A DNA stretch of 60,166 nt from NCBI GenBank assembly GCA_900540735.1, contig UQHB01000015.1, positions 1 to 60,166 on the forward strand, read 5' to 3'. Under the pieces are notes generated by a model. It was not told the DNA's origin. It made no database searches and saw only the letters and a list, made by a program, of their open reading frames with translations. The DNA comes from an uncultured Megasphaera sp. Its GTDB lineage: Bacteria > Bacillota > Negativicutes > Veillonellales > Megasphaeraceae. The position numbers and the translations under genes are program-made. Each line of letters starts with the position of its first letter. The first letter of the stretch is position 1. Positions 34,657 to 42,408 of the stretch are shown here, one piece after another.

Positions 34657-35250
34657 TCACACTAGAGGATAGTGACAAGAAGCAACATACCTATCTGTAC
34701 GGCTTAGGATCTTCGATATGCGCCTTAACAGATAGGTATGTTGCTTGACAAACGCAATACCTTCACTAAAATCATTATACACGTCTTTTAGCGTTGGCGG
34801 AATGACGACGCGTCCAGCGACGTTTTTAAAGCCATAACGTCCTTGTTCTTTGAATTTCGTGAGCCCCGATGTTGCCCCTTCACTCGTTACAGGCGGCAAA
34901 GACGTGACGACCTTTCCAGCATCATCCATGTAGTACGTCCCTTTATCGTCAGTTACTTTGTAAATAGATGTGCGTACTTGTTCTACCTTTTTAAAGGGCC
35001 CAAATTTTACGCTGCCATCCGTACCAATGAAGCTCCATTTGCCATCGACTTTCCCAGCCGCTAAGATACCTTGGTTGTAATTAGCATCATACGCTTCTTG
35101 CTTCGCCTTTGGCAAAGCTTCTTTTGTATAGGCCTGACTACGCGCAGCCATCTCCGGAAAAACCACGTCAGCCGCTAAGGTTGGCATGACTGCACCGGTC
35201 CCAACTAGAGCCATAATGGATAAGATAATCGCTGTTTTCTTTGTGTTCAT
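34657..35250 (-). CDS. Exported WG-repeat protein, truncated at its C-terminus
   Basis: The protein begins with a signal peptide (MNTKKTAIILSIMALVGTGA, cleavage near LAADV) and continues with WG-type repeats: GKVDGKWSFIGTDGSVKFGPF near residue 66 and FKEQGRYGFKNVAGRVVIPP near residue 132. A third repeat starts (FSEGIAFVKQ) and is broken where the hairpin element (copy B) begins. The last 28 residues, HTYLLRRISKILSRTDRY and beyond, are encoded by the element and its flank. WG-repeat proteins are extracytoplasmic and mostly of unknown function; some act in adhesion or glycan contacts. The truncated product may still be exported. Confidence 0.7.
   Translation of the reverse strand: MNTKKTAIILSIMALVGTGAVMPTLAADVVFPEMAARSQAYTKEALPKAKQEAYDANYNQGILAAGKVDGKWSFIGTDGSVKFGPFKKVEQVRTSIYKVTDDKGTYYMDDAGKVVTSLPPVTSEGATSGLTKFKEQGRYGFKNVAGRVVIPPTLKDVYNDFSEGIAFVKQHTYLLRRISKILSRTDRYVASCHYPLV
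34680..34746 (-). repeat. Hairpin element, copy B (19-base perfect stem)
   Basis: AAGCAACATACCTATCTGT (34680-34698) and its exact reverse complement (34728-34746) enclose a 29-base loop (34699-34727) that is nearly identical to the core of copy A in inverted orientation. The element lies inside the 3' end of the WG-repeat gene and ends its repeat domain. Confidence 0.85.
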
Positions 35251-35286
35251 ACGAATCGCCTCTTATTCATTTACCATATCTTCTAT

Positions 35287-35736
35287 TTATTTAAAAATCC
35301 ATTTCTTCCGAGACAAGTAATTCCATACGGTCACGATAGCACTGGCTAAGATTTTCGATACCATCGGATTGAGCCCTAAGATAACAGGGGACGTAAAAAT
35401 CCACATGAGCAATAAGTTCCACCCTAAGCCCATGGCACTGACGATGAACACTAAGGATATTTCTGCGCCCTTTTGGTACCGGCTGCCACTATCGAATACG
35501 AATTTATTACATAAAATATAATGGTAAATCGTCGATGTGCCAAAAGCTAAGGTCGTCGCCGCTAAGACTGTCTGGGTCTGCAAGGAAAATACGGCTATGT
35601 ACGTCAAGCCTTCAAAGAAGAGATAAAAAAAAATCCATTCAAAAATAGCGGCCGAACCGCCAACGAGTAAATACATAAAGATTTTCATATACTCATTATT
35701 CGTATAATCAAAGCCAAAGATTTTTTTCTGTTTCAT
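35287..35736 (-). CDS. GtrA-like membrane protein
   Basis: The 149-residue protein has four membrane segments and the GtrA-family pattern: FMYLLVGGSAAIFEWIFFYL at the first segment, STIYHYILCNKFVFD between the second and third, and a final VWNYLSRKKWIF. GtrA proteins are thought to flip polyprenyl-linked sugars or assist glycosyl transfer during surface modification. No partner glycosyltransferase is adjacent. AAGGAGT-like bases are weak; GGAGCTTACG precedes the ATG. Confidence 0.85.
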   Translation of the reverse strand: MKQKKIFGFDYTNNEYMKIFMYLLVGGSAAIFEWIFFYLFFEGLTYIAVFSLQTQTVLAATTLAFGTSTIYHYILCNKFVFDSGSRYQKGAEISLVFIVSAMGLGWNLLLMWIFTSPVILGLNPMVSKILASAIVTVWNYLSRKKWIFK

Positions 35737-35965
35737 CGTAAGCTCCTATTCCGTAATATAAAGAGATTTCAACTCATTATACGTCAAGTCCTACATAATT
35801 ACTATATAAATGTATGTGAAAATAAATACAAAAAGGTCATAGGTACAAGGGGTTTGATATTTTTTTCACAAATTTAGCAAATAGTATAGAAAGAACGAAC
35901 ATAGTATGATACACTATATATTAGTTCGTAACGTGAAATATTTTTTACAAAAAGGAGGCGTCGCC

Positions 35966-36391
35966 GTGGAGTACAATAAGTGTATTAATTTCCTCTTGAC
36001 CATCGCCCAACATGAAGTCTTTCTTCTTTTTTCTGAAAGCTTGTCCCATTACGGTATCACACCGGGGCAATACGGTGTACTCGCTTGTTTATGGAAGAAT
36101 CAAACGTTGACACCAAAGGAAATCGCTACGATTTTGCGTGTTGAAAATTCGACCATTTCCGGTGTCTTAGACCGGATGCAAAAACGAGGCCTCATTGACC
36201 GCGTCCTCAATCCGAACAACCGTCGCAGCATTAGCGTCCAAGCAACGGAAGAAGGATTGGCACTGCAGGAACCGGTACAAAAGACGATTGAAGAATTGAA
36301 TGAACGGGTTTTACATGATTTTTCAGCGTCAGAACGTGAAGAAATTCTCACTCTTTTACATCGCATTGGTCATTTGGAACCAGCTACGTAA
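35966..36391 (+). CDS. MarR-family transcriptional regulator
   Basis: The 141-residue protein has the MarR winged helix: PGQYGVLACLWKNQTLTPKEIA, ENSTISGVLDRMQKRGLIDRV and the wing with NPNNRRSISVQAT, flanked by dimerisation helices. I chose the GTG at 35966 because AAAGGAGG lies eight bases upstream; the longer reading from an upstream ATG has no ribosome site. It is monocistronic and followed by a terminator. The nearest downstream gene is the small protein at 36609, which has its own promoter. Confidence 0.9.
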   Translation: MEYNKCINFLLTIAQHEVFLLFSESLSHYGITPGQYGVLACLWKNQTLTPKEIATILRVENSTISGVLDRMQKRGLIDRVLNPNNRRSISVQATEEGLALQEPVQKTIEELNERVLHDFSASEREEILTLLHRIGHLEPAT

Positions 36392-36408
36392 GCAGGTACG
36401 AAAAAGAC

Positions 36409-36445
36409 TAGCACTAGGGATATTGTCCTTAGTGCTAATTTTTTT
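36409..36445 (+). terminator. Intrinsic terminator after the marR gene
   Basis: TAGCACTAGG and CCTTAGTGCTA form a stem around an eight-base loop and are followed by a run of T on the plus strand. Confidence 0.88.
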
Positions 36446-36496
36446 GTTTAATATTTCGCATAGCAAATTATTTTCTATGCTATTTTTACAAATCTA

Positions 36497-36525
36497 TTGA
36501 TTCCCTTTTTCAAGTATGGTATGAT
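36497..36525 (+). promoter_or_regulatory. Promoter of the small gene at 36609
   Basis: TTGATT (36497-36502), a 17-base spacer and TATGAT (36520-36525) give a transcript with a leader of about 77 bases. Confidence 0.65.
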
Positions 36526-36608
36526 GTAAGTATAATAATTCTTATTACGAAATATTTTTATAAAGTAGTTTTATACCTTGTGTCTATACGAAAAGGAGTG
36601 ACGTTATT

Positions 36609-36761
36609 ATGACTTGGAATACGATGAAAGAACACTGCAACTTACACACGATTCGCGATTTTTCTGTCCATGTTTTAACGCCTGCTGTACCGCATCACGT
36701 CGAACAGACTCCGTATGAAAAATATCTTAACGGCATTTTATTGAACCGCTTCACCATTTAA
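36609..36761 (+). CDS. 50-residue small protein, function unknown
   Basis: A complete small gene: AAAGGAG eight bases before ATG, 50 codons and TAA, with its own promoter upstream and a terminator five bases after the stop. The product starts MTWNTMKEHCNLHTIRDF and ends YLNGILLNRFTI. It is soluble, has no signal peptide or membrane segment, contains five histidines and one cysteine, and is rich in aromatic residues. I do not recognise a family. The histidines and the single cysteine could bind a metal, but that is only a guess. It lies between marR and the convergent gntP gene. Confidence 0.72.
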   Translation: MTWNTMKEHCNLHTIRDFSVHVLTPAVPHHVEQTPYEKYLNGILLNRFTI

Positions 36762-36762
36762 A

Positions 36763-36800
36763 TAGAAAAAAAGGCTCTTCCCTGTACGGAAGAGCCTTTG
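36763..36800 (-). terminator. Bidirectional terminator, small gene and gntP
   Basis: AAGGCTCTTC and GAAGAGCCTT form a ten-base stem. On the minus strand it is followed by a run of T after gntP; on the plus strand it directly follows the small gene. Confidence 0.85.
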
Positions 36801-36812
36801 TCATATTCTTTA

Positions 36813-38210
36813 TTAAACGATACCTGTGAGCATGTAGAAGAATACGCCGAAGAAAGCAACGATTACTTTTAAAATCGTAATGGCAAACATGTCTTTGTAT
36901 GCTTCTTTGTGCGTTAAGCCGCAAATAGCGAGGGTCGTAATAACAGCACCGTTGTGCGGTAAGCTGTCCATACCACCAGAAGCCATGGCTGCAATACGGT
37001 GAACAACTTCAGCCGGAATGCCGACAGCAGCTGTTTCAGCAAGGAAGTGCTGACCGAAGATATCAAGAGCAATACTGAGACCGCCAGAAGCAGAACCAGT
37101 AATACCAGCGAGGATGTTGACCATGAGAGCAACGTTGAAGAGCGGCATGCCTTGGCCAATACCGAGGAGGAAGTCCGCAACTTCGAGGAAGCCCGGTAAG
37201 GACGAAATAACGTTGCCGTAGCCAACTTCGGATGCAGTGTTCATAATAGCAAGCAAGGAGCCTAAAGCACCAGCATTAAGAGCGGCTTTGACGCTTGTGT
37301 TTTTCGACATGAACTTACGGCCAGTCACGCAAGCGATGATGATAGCAGCCAAGAGGCCGAGAACGAGAGCCCAAATTGCGATGACGTTGTGTACGTCTTT
37401 AGCAACGAGCGGTAATTTCATAGCTTGGAACGGAGCGAGGAGTGCATTATTCCATTCGAACATCATGGAGAAGTAGAAGTTCAATGCCAAGACGACGAGA
37501 AGCGGAATAATGGATAACTGCCAAGGTGGTAATTTTGCATTCGGGTCAATAACAGTTTCATTGAGTGTGTGGTTGCCGTAGCCTTCGCCAGCAGCTTTGC
37601 ACATTTTACGACGCCATTCGAGATAGATGAAGCAAAGAACGATCAAAATAGTACCGCAAATTAAACCGAGAATCGGAGCAGCGAAGGTCGTTGTGCCGAG
37701 GTAAATCGTCGGGATAATGTTCTGAATCTGAGGCGAACCAGGATAGCAGTCCATGGTTGCTGTGAATACGCCGGCAACGAAGCAAGCCGGAATGAGGTGT
37801 TTCGGAATATCTGCTTCGCGGAAGAGGGCCGCTGCGAAAGGATAGACAGCAAATGCGCAGACGAACATGGAAATACCGCCGTAGCAAAGAATCATGCAGG
37901 CAAAGACGACAGCGAAAATAGCTTTATCTTTCCCAATGATGCGAATCGTTTCCATAGCAATACTGCGAGCCATACCTGTTTCTTCCATGACTTTACCGAA
38001 CACAGCACCTAAGAGGAAGACCGGGAAGAAGGATTTAATGTATGTTACGGCTTTCGCCATGAACAATTCCGTGTAACCCGGTAAAATGGGCAGCCCCGAA
38101 AAGGCTGCGGCGAACAAAGCAAAAATCGGTGCAAACAAGATAACCGAGAAGCCTTTGTACGCAAATGTAACGAGTAAAAATAAACTTAGTACGATAGCAA
38201 CAATCTCCAT
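36813..38210 (-). CDS. GntP-family permease
   Basis: This hydrophobic 465-residue protein has about 12 membrane segments. It matches the GntP family of proton symporters for gluconate, hydroxy acids and related carboxylates. Characteristic stretches are FFPVFLLGAVFGKVMEETGMA, DCYPGSPQIQNIIP near residue 160 and NILAGITGSASGGLSIALD near residue 375. Some close relatives carry D-3-hydroxybutyrate. The start is the ATG at 38210 with AAAGGAG eight bases upstream; a longer reading lacks a ribosome site. The promoter shares its box with the pct promoter, which suggests transport of an organic acid that Pct activates to a CoA ester. Confidence 0.85.
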   Translation of the reverse strand: MEIVAIVLSLFLLVTFAYKGFSVILFAPIFALFAAAFSGLPILPGYTELFMAKAVTYIKSFFPVFLLGAVFGKVMEETGMARSIAMETIRIIGKDKAIFAVVFACMILCYGGISMFVCAFAVYPFAAALFREADIPKHLIPACFVAGVFTATMDCYPGSPQIQNIIPTIYLGTTTFAAPILGLICGTILIVLCFIYLEWRRKMCKAAGEGYGNHTLNETVIDPNAKLPPWQLSIIPLLVVLALNFYFSMMFEWNNALLAPFQAMKLPLVAKDVHNVIAIWALVLGLLAAIIIACVTGRKFMSKNTSVKAALNAGALGSLLAIMNTASEVGYGNVISSLPGFLEVADFLLGIGQGMPLFNVALMVNILAGITGSASGGLSIALDIFGQHFLAETAAVGIPAEVVHRIAAMASGGMDSLPHNGAVITTLAICGLTHKEAYKDMFAITILKVIVAFFGVFFYMLTGIV

Positions 38211-38295
38211 ATGTGTACTCTCCTTTTTATATTTTTTCCGATTCTGAACTCTCTTGAACAACTCGTTCAAAATGCCACAATCTTTCTATGGCATT

Positions 38296-38337
38296 ATCAT
38301 ACAGGAAAGAAGCTTGGAATAAAAGGTACAGGCCATG
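38296..38337 (-). promoter_or_regulatory. gntP promoter with conserved box
   Basis: The box at 38315-38337 reads on the minus strand CATGGC, three bases, TACCT, one base, TTATTCCA. Thirteen bases later comes TATGAT (38296-38301) as -10. Sequence and spacing match the pct promoter (18845-18886). Confidence 0.65.
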
Positions 38338-38359
38338 GACATTCTTTGCTATTTTTGCC

Positions 38360-38384
38360 ATTCTTGGAATTCCATCTCAAGAAT
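38360..38384. promoter_or_regulatory. Inverted repeat upstream of the gntP box
   Basis: ATTCTTG and CAAGAAT face each other across 11 bases, 22 bases upstream of the box. The centre contains the palindrome TGGAATTCCA. It could be a second regulator site. Confidence 0.4.
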
Positions 38385-38454
38385 GCATGTTATGCATAAG
38401 AAACATATAATGATGAGCTTCACGTGTGTTTTTTCACATGATTTGGAATGAAAG

Positions 38455-38488
38455 AAAAGCCCTTCTCCGCTAGTGGAAAAGGGCTTTT
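38455..38488 (-). terminator. Terminator after skp
   Basis: A stem of AAAAGCCCTTCTCC with GGAAAAGGGCTTTT stands 14 bases past the skp stop on the minus strand, followed by TTTTC. Confidence 0.75.
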
Positions 38489-38501
38489 GTCGTATCCGTA
38501 T

Positions 38502-38924
38502 TTATTTTAATTTAGCAGCTACGTCATTCGTAATATCTTGCTGTTCTCCAAGGACAACAGCACCTTTCATGACGACATAGTCTAAGTTCTTTTCTTTCTT
38601 CACTTCTTCAATCTTAGCCATAATGTCTTTTTCAATAGGCGCAAATAAAGCAATGCGCTGTTTGTTTAATTGAGCATTATATTTCTGGGCTAATTCCAAT
38701 TGAGCTTTCTGGTCTTTTGCTTTTTTGGCATCGTTCTGGTAATCTTTCTGTGCCTTCGTCAAGTCCGCTTTCCATGCTTCCATAGTTTTGGCAAAGGCCG
38801 GATGCTGTTGCATTAACGCCGAGACATCAATCGTGCCGAGACCAGCTGCAAAGGTAGCTCCGAAAGAACCGAGAGTCATCATAGCCGCAAGGGCTGCAGT
38901 CGTTACTTTTTGTTTCAGTTTCAT
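38502..38924 (-). CDS. Skp/OmpH-family periplasmic chaperone
   Basis: The 140-residue protein starts with a signal peptide (MKLKQKVTTAALAAMMTLGS, cleavage near TFAAG). The mature part begins GTIDVSALMQQHP, then has a long charged coiled coil (KADLTKAQKDYQNDAKKAKDQ and on) and ends in DYVVMKGAVVLGEQQDITNDV, the conserved Skp C-terminal strand. Skp holds unfolded outer-membrane proteins in the periplasm, so its presence supports an outer membrane. I start it at the ATG at 38924, after AAGGAGG. Confidence 0.87.
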   Translation of the reverse strand: MKLKQKVTTAALAAMMTLGSFGATFAAGLGTIDVSALMQQHPAFAKTMEAWKADLTKAQKDYQNDAKKAKDQKAQLELAQKYNAQLNKQRIALFAPIEKDIMAKIEEVKKEKNLDYVVMKGAVVLGEQQDITNDVAAKLK

Positions 38925-38951
38925 AGTCTTCCTCCTTCTATACAATCATCT

Positions 38952-39341
38952 TTATTCTTCTACACCTGTCAATTCGTCAGCAGCATACAAGACTTTTTCC
39001 ATTTCTCGTTCTGGTTTGACATCGACGCAAATGCCATAGCCATGACAGACGACGGCATGGATGAAATCATCAGGCGCACCGATTTCTTTCAATAATTCTG
39101 GTGCCTTCTTGCAGTGTTCTTCCGGCCATTGTTCAAAGTCTACGTCGTGCAGAAGACCGACCATTCCCCAATAGTCTGCTTCATCACCAAAACCAAGTTC
39201 ATTGGCATACCACCGCATCACGCCTTCGACCGTAAGGCCATGCATGATGTGAAATGGTTCTTTATTGTATTTTTGTAATAATGCTAACGCATCTTTTCGT
39301 TCCAATCTATTCGTCCCCTCTCTGTGTAACATCTTCTCCAT
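38952..39341 (-). CDS. HD-domain protein, C-terminally shortened
   Basis: The 129-residue product has the HD-type fold: MHGLTVEGVMRWYANELG, GLLHDVDFEQWPEEH, and VVCHGYG, ending in LYAADELTGVEE. Full-length HDIG-type relatives have about 180-190 residues and continue after DELTG with a helical region that is absent here. The stop codon comes three residues later and skp follows at once, so the 3' part has apparently been lost. The metal-binding HD residues are intact. The ATG overlaps the sfsA stop (TAATG); a TTG at 39305, giving LERKDALALL, is an alternative start that fits the family better. Confidence 0.65.
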   Translation of the reverse strand: MEKMLHREGTNRLERKDALALLQKYNKEPFHIMHGLTVEGVMRWYANELGFGDEADYWGMVGLLHDVDFEQWPEEHCKKAPELLKEIGAPDDFIHAVVCHGYGICVDVKPEREMEKVLYAADELTGVEE

Positions 39342-40495
39342 TATAGCATATAAGCGGATAAAGATGGTAGACTTTCTAACCGATTCATGCGGAAATCTTC
39401 GATGACTGACATAAAATCTTGTCGATGAATGGGATTAGTCGTAAAGCCAAAGAGATGAGATGGACAATCGCAGTCCGTACAGCCAAAGGCATCGATGTGC
39501 CAGCCCGCAATAGCATCGAAAGCATGAGCTAAGTCGTGTTCTAAATCGTCTTGCGTGCGAATGGGAATAGCTGCGATGACGTCGGCCTGTTGGCGTAAGT
39601 AGTCGATGTGCCAATGCATTTTCTTCCGCTTCCGTTGGTGCCGCGCCAGGCGGGCGGCGAGATTTTTCTTCGCTGAACCCGTGTAGACGTAATAGCCAGC
39701 TGGGAAATGCATGATTCCTTTCGCACCAATAGCAATATCTTTCGTTTCTGCCAGGTGTAAGACAAAGGCGTAATCACCGGCATCGTGATTTTCTCTCTCT
39801 AAAATAGCAGACGGATACTGGAGCGTCCGTACGACTTCGGGTTTGGCAAAAGTAGCGTCCCAGCGGAGAGCTAAGGCTTTCCAGTCGAGTTTTGGTGCGC
39901 TTTCATAAAAGGCTTTCGCAAAGGCCGTATCTGTATGGTAATCAGGCAAAAACCATTTTGCCCTATCCCAGTGGACTAGGAAGAGCACGCCTGTATGAAT
40001 ACCTTCGTCATGCATGGCAGCCAATTCGAGGATATGCTTTCTCCCCCGTTCTGTAATAGCATCAGGAAACATAGCACCGTGTTTGCTAAAGAGAGTACAT
40101 GATTTTACTTCTACATAAAATCGTTCATCTCCCCGGCCTAAGAGTAAATCAAAGCGGCTGTCGCCGACCTTTACTTCACGGCGAATTAAGTCCCAATCTT
40201 CCCAGACCGGCACGGCGTGCGTTTCGATGAGCTTGGCTGCTGTGTCGTTATTATATTGCGTATCTAAGAGGATGGGCACACCGTCACGTTCAATGCCGAC
40301 TACGTCGTATGGCGTTTTCCGCCCAGGTTGTGTTGCTTTTCGGACATACATAGTAACTCCCGGAAAGAGGAGTTCCCACATACGACCTGGATTAGGCATA
40401 TGGCAGGTCACGATGTCTTCGCCGAGCAGCACGTGCGCAATGAAGCGATTGGGCCGGTCTCTATATATCCCCCTTTGTATATCTTTCATTTCCAT
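39341..40495 (-). CDS. sfsA: SfsA nuclease-like protein fused to a DUF123/GIY-YIG-like domain
   Basis: Residues 1 to about 225 match SfsA: CHMPNPGRMWELLFPG, GDSRFDLLLGRGDERFYVEVKSCTL with the nuclease-like D...ExK pattern, and FPDAITERGRKHILEL. SfsA is a sugar-fermentation stimulation protein now considered a DNA/RNA nuclease. From about residue 240 a second domain begins (DYAFVLHLAE, YYVYTGSAKKNLAARLARH, MHWHIDYL) that matches DUF123, a relative of GIY-YIG endonucleases, with cysteines in CTDCDCPSH. The protein therefore joins two nuclease-type domains. The linker is continuous, with no sign of a frameshift. Its stop overlaps the start of the HD gene. Confidence 0.85.
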   Translation of the reverse strand: MEMKDIQRGIYRDRPNRFIAHVLLGEDIVTCHMPNPGRMWELLFPGVTMYVRKATQPGRKTPYDVVGIERDGVPILLDTQYNNDTAAKLIETHAVPVWEDWDLIRREVKVGDSRFDLLLGRGDERFYVEVKSCTLFSKHGAMFPDAITERGRKHILELAAMHDEGIHTGVLFLVHWDRAKWFLPDYHTDTAFAKAFYESAPKLDWKALALRWDATFAKPEVVRTLQYPSAILERENHDAGDYAFVLHLAETKDIAIGAKGIMHFPAGYYVYTGSAKKNLAARLARHQRKRKKMHWHIDYLRQQADVIAAIPIRTQDDLEHDLAHAFDAIAGWHIDAFGCTDCDCPSHLFGFTTNPIHRQDFMSVIEDFRMNRLESLPSLSAYML

Positions 40496-40536
40496 AGAAA
40501 CTTCATCCTTTTATATAAGATACTTTATTATAGCAT

Positions 40537-40566
40537 AAAAAAAGAGGAGCCCTTACGGACTCCCCT
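40537..40566 (-). terminator. Terminator after dapF
   Basis: On the minus strand GGGGAGTCC and GGGCTCCTC pair and are followed by seven T, between dapF and sfsA. Confidence 0.82.
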
Positions 40567-40587
40567 AGTACTCAATATGTTTTTAGA

Positions 40588-41427
40588 CTAATCATCCAAC
40601 CATTCGCCAGTAAAGGTAACAGCTGCTGGGCCTGTCATATAGACATTGCCGTCTTTTTCGCTATATTCAATATGGAGCATGCCGAGGTACAGCTGTACGT
40701 CTACACTGCGGCCTGTAAAGCCATTGAGGTACGAACCAACAGCGCAAGCACAAGAGCCAGTACCGCAAGCGAGAGTAGCACCAGCACCGCGTTCCCATGT
40801 ATGGACTTTTAGCGTATGGTCATCAATGACTTGGACGAAGTTCATATTCGTCTTTTTCGGGAATGCTTTATACGTTTCAAATTTCGGGCCTAATTCATGA
40901 AGGTTTACGTCGTCCACGTTTTTCACGTACGTCATCGTGTGCGGTACGCCCATGAGAAGGCTCGTAATTTTGTACGTTTTACCATCAATTTCAATCGGTT
41001 CGTCCACGACTGGGCCAGCAGGGCCTTCCATCGGGATTTGCGCGCGGTCTGTAAAAGGTTTGCCCATATTAATCGTAACGAGGCTGACTTTGCCGTCATC
41101 ACCGAGGGTTACTTTCGGTTTCATAATACCAGCGAGCGTTTCGACTGTAAATTCATCTTTCGTAATGATGCCGTGGTCGTGTACGTATTTGGCAAAGCAA
41201 CGAATACCGTTGCCGCACATTTCAGCTTCACTGCCGTCAGCATTGATAATACGCATGCGTACATCAGCTTTATCGCTCGGTACGATGACGATGAGGCCAT
41301 CGGCACCAATGCCGGTATGACGGTCGCACATACGCTGTGCTAAATCAGAAAAATCTTTCGTTGCACCTTGTTTATCTTCAATAAATACAAAATCATTGCC
41401 TAAGCCATGCATTTTTACAAAGTTCAT
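40588..41427 (-). CDS. dapF: Diaminopimelate epimerase
   Basis: The 279-residue enzyme converts LL- to meso-diaminopimelate for lysine and peptidoglycan. Both catalytic cysteines are visible, in EMCGNGIRCFAKY near residue 76 and TLACGTGSCACAV near residue 219. The N-terminus MNFVKMHGLGNDFVFIED is the family signature and fixes the start at 41427, with AAAGGAGG upstream; a longer reading adds 21 unrelated residues. The length is normal. Confidence 0.96.
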   Translation of the reverse strand: MNFVKMHGLGNDFVFIEDKQGATKDFSDLAQRMCDRHTGIGADGLIVIVPSDKADVRMRIINADGSEAEMCGNGIRCFAKYVHDHGIITKDEFTVETLAGIMKPKVTLGDDGKVSLVTINMGKPFTDRAQIPMEGPAGPVVDEPIEIDGKTYKITSLLMGVPHTMTYVKNVDDVNLHELGPKFETYKAFPKKTNMNFVQVIDDHTLKVHTWERGAGATLACGTGSCACAVGSYLNGFTGRSVDVQLYLGMLHIEYSEKDGNVYMTGPAAVTFTGEWLDD

Positions 41428-41559
41428 TGTGTAGTCCTCCTTTTGCGGATACCATACAAACCATTTCTTACAATCCTTATTATATAACAACAGAAAATAG
41501 TAAATATATGAAAATAATGCTATACTTATTGCGTATTCTGCTATATAAAGGAGTCTACT

Positions 41560-42405
41560 ATGAAAGATAAACTAGGCTATTTAAAGGAACCGCTAAAACT
41601 TTTTTATTTACGTGATAAAAAAACCTGGGAATGTCCCTATCATTACCATGATTTCGATAAAATTACGCTCTTCCTCCAAGGACACGTGACCTATGATGTT
41701 GAAGGCAAATCATATGCCTTACAGCCGTACGACATTGTCGTCGTCCGCACCGGGCAAATGCATCGTCCTGTCATTCAAGGCGATGCTGTGTACGAACGCA
41801 TTATTGCCTATATTTCGCCAGCATACATCAAGGCCTACGAAAAGCGAAACTGTAATTTTGCTACGATTTTCCAGCACGCACCGTCACCGATTTTGCGCCA
41901 GCCTCAAGAAGTAGGCAATATGTACGGTGTATCGTGCCGACTACGTCAAGTTTGCAGTACGTCCGCCTCACCAGCCAAGGAAGTATTGCAAGAAACGCTC
42001 TTTTTAGAATTTATGATTTATCTTGCTGAAGCAGTAACACAGCATCGCATAGGCTACGTCAAAACGGGCGAGCAAAATGAAAAAATCCGTGCCGTCCTCG
42101 CGTATATTCACGACCATTTGACGGCAGACCTGTCTATTCCGTCTCTGGCAAAACAACTGTACGTCAGTCCCGATTATCTCATGCATCTGTTCAAAGAAGA
42201 AACAGGCTCTTCTCTTGGCAATTACATTACGGCAAAACGCCTGCAAAAAGCCCGTCTCCTCATGGAACAACACGTACCACTGACGACGATTTGTTACGAC
42301 AGTGGCTTTAAAAACTACTCAACCTTTTATCGGGCGTGGAAAAAATACTACGGTACAGCACCGAAAAAAGGCGGCACCATCGACATGGCACCGCCTGTAG
42401 AGTGA
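41560..42405 (+). CDS. AraC-family transcriptional regulator
   Basis: The 281-residue protein has an N-terminal cupin (CPYHYHDFDKITLFLQG, then YDIVVVRTGQMHRPV) and a C-terminal pair of helix-turn-helices (LSIPSLAKQLYVSPDYLMHLFKEETG, CYDSGFKNYSTFYRAWKKYYG). Such proteins sense a small ligand, often a sugar, through the cupin. It diverges from dapF and converges on the aconitase gene with only three bases between the stops. The target is unknown. Confidence 0.9.
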   Translation: MKDKLGYLKEPLKLFYLRDKKTWECPYHYHDFDKITLFLQGHVTYDVEGKSYALQPYDIVVVRTGQMHRPVIQGDAVYERIIAYISPAYIKAYEKRNCNFATIFQHAPSPILRQPQEVGNMYGVSCRLRQVCSTSASPAKEVLQETLFLEFMIYLAEAVTQHRIGYVKTGEQNEKIRAVLAYIHDHLTADLSIPSLAKQLYVSPDYLMHLFKEETGSSLGNYITAKRLQKARLLMEQHVPLTTICYDSGFKNYSTFYRAWKKYYGTAPKKGGTIDMAPPVE

Positions 42406-42408
42406 TTA

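Noticed and set aside
32967..34746. The two hairpin elements as a CRISPR remnant or ordinary terminators
   Set aside because: There are only two copies 1.7 kb apart in opposite orientation with no spacers, and neither stem is followed by a T run.
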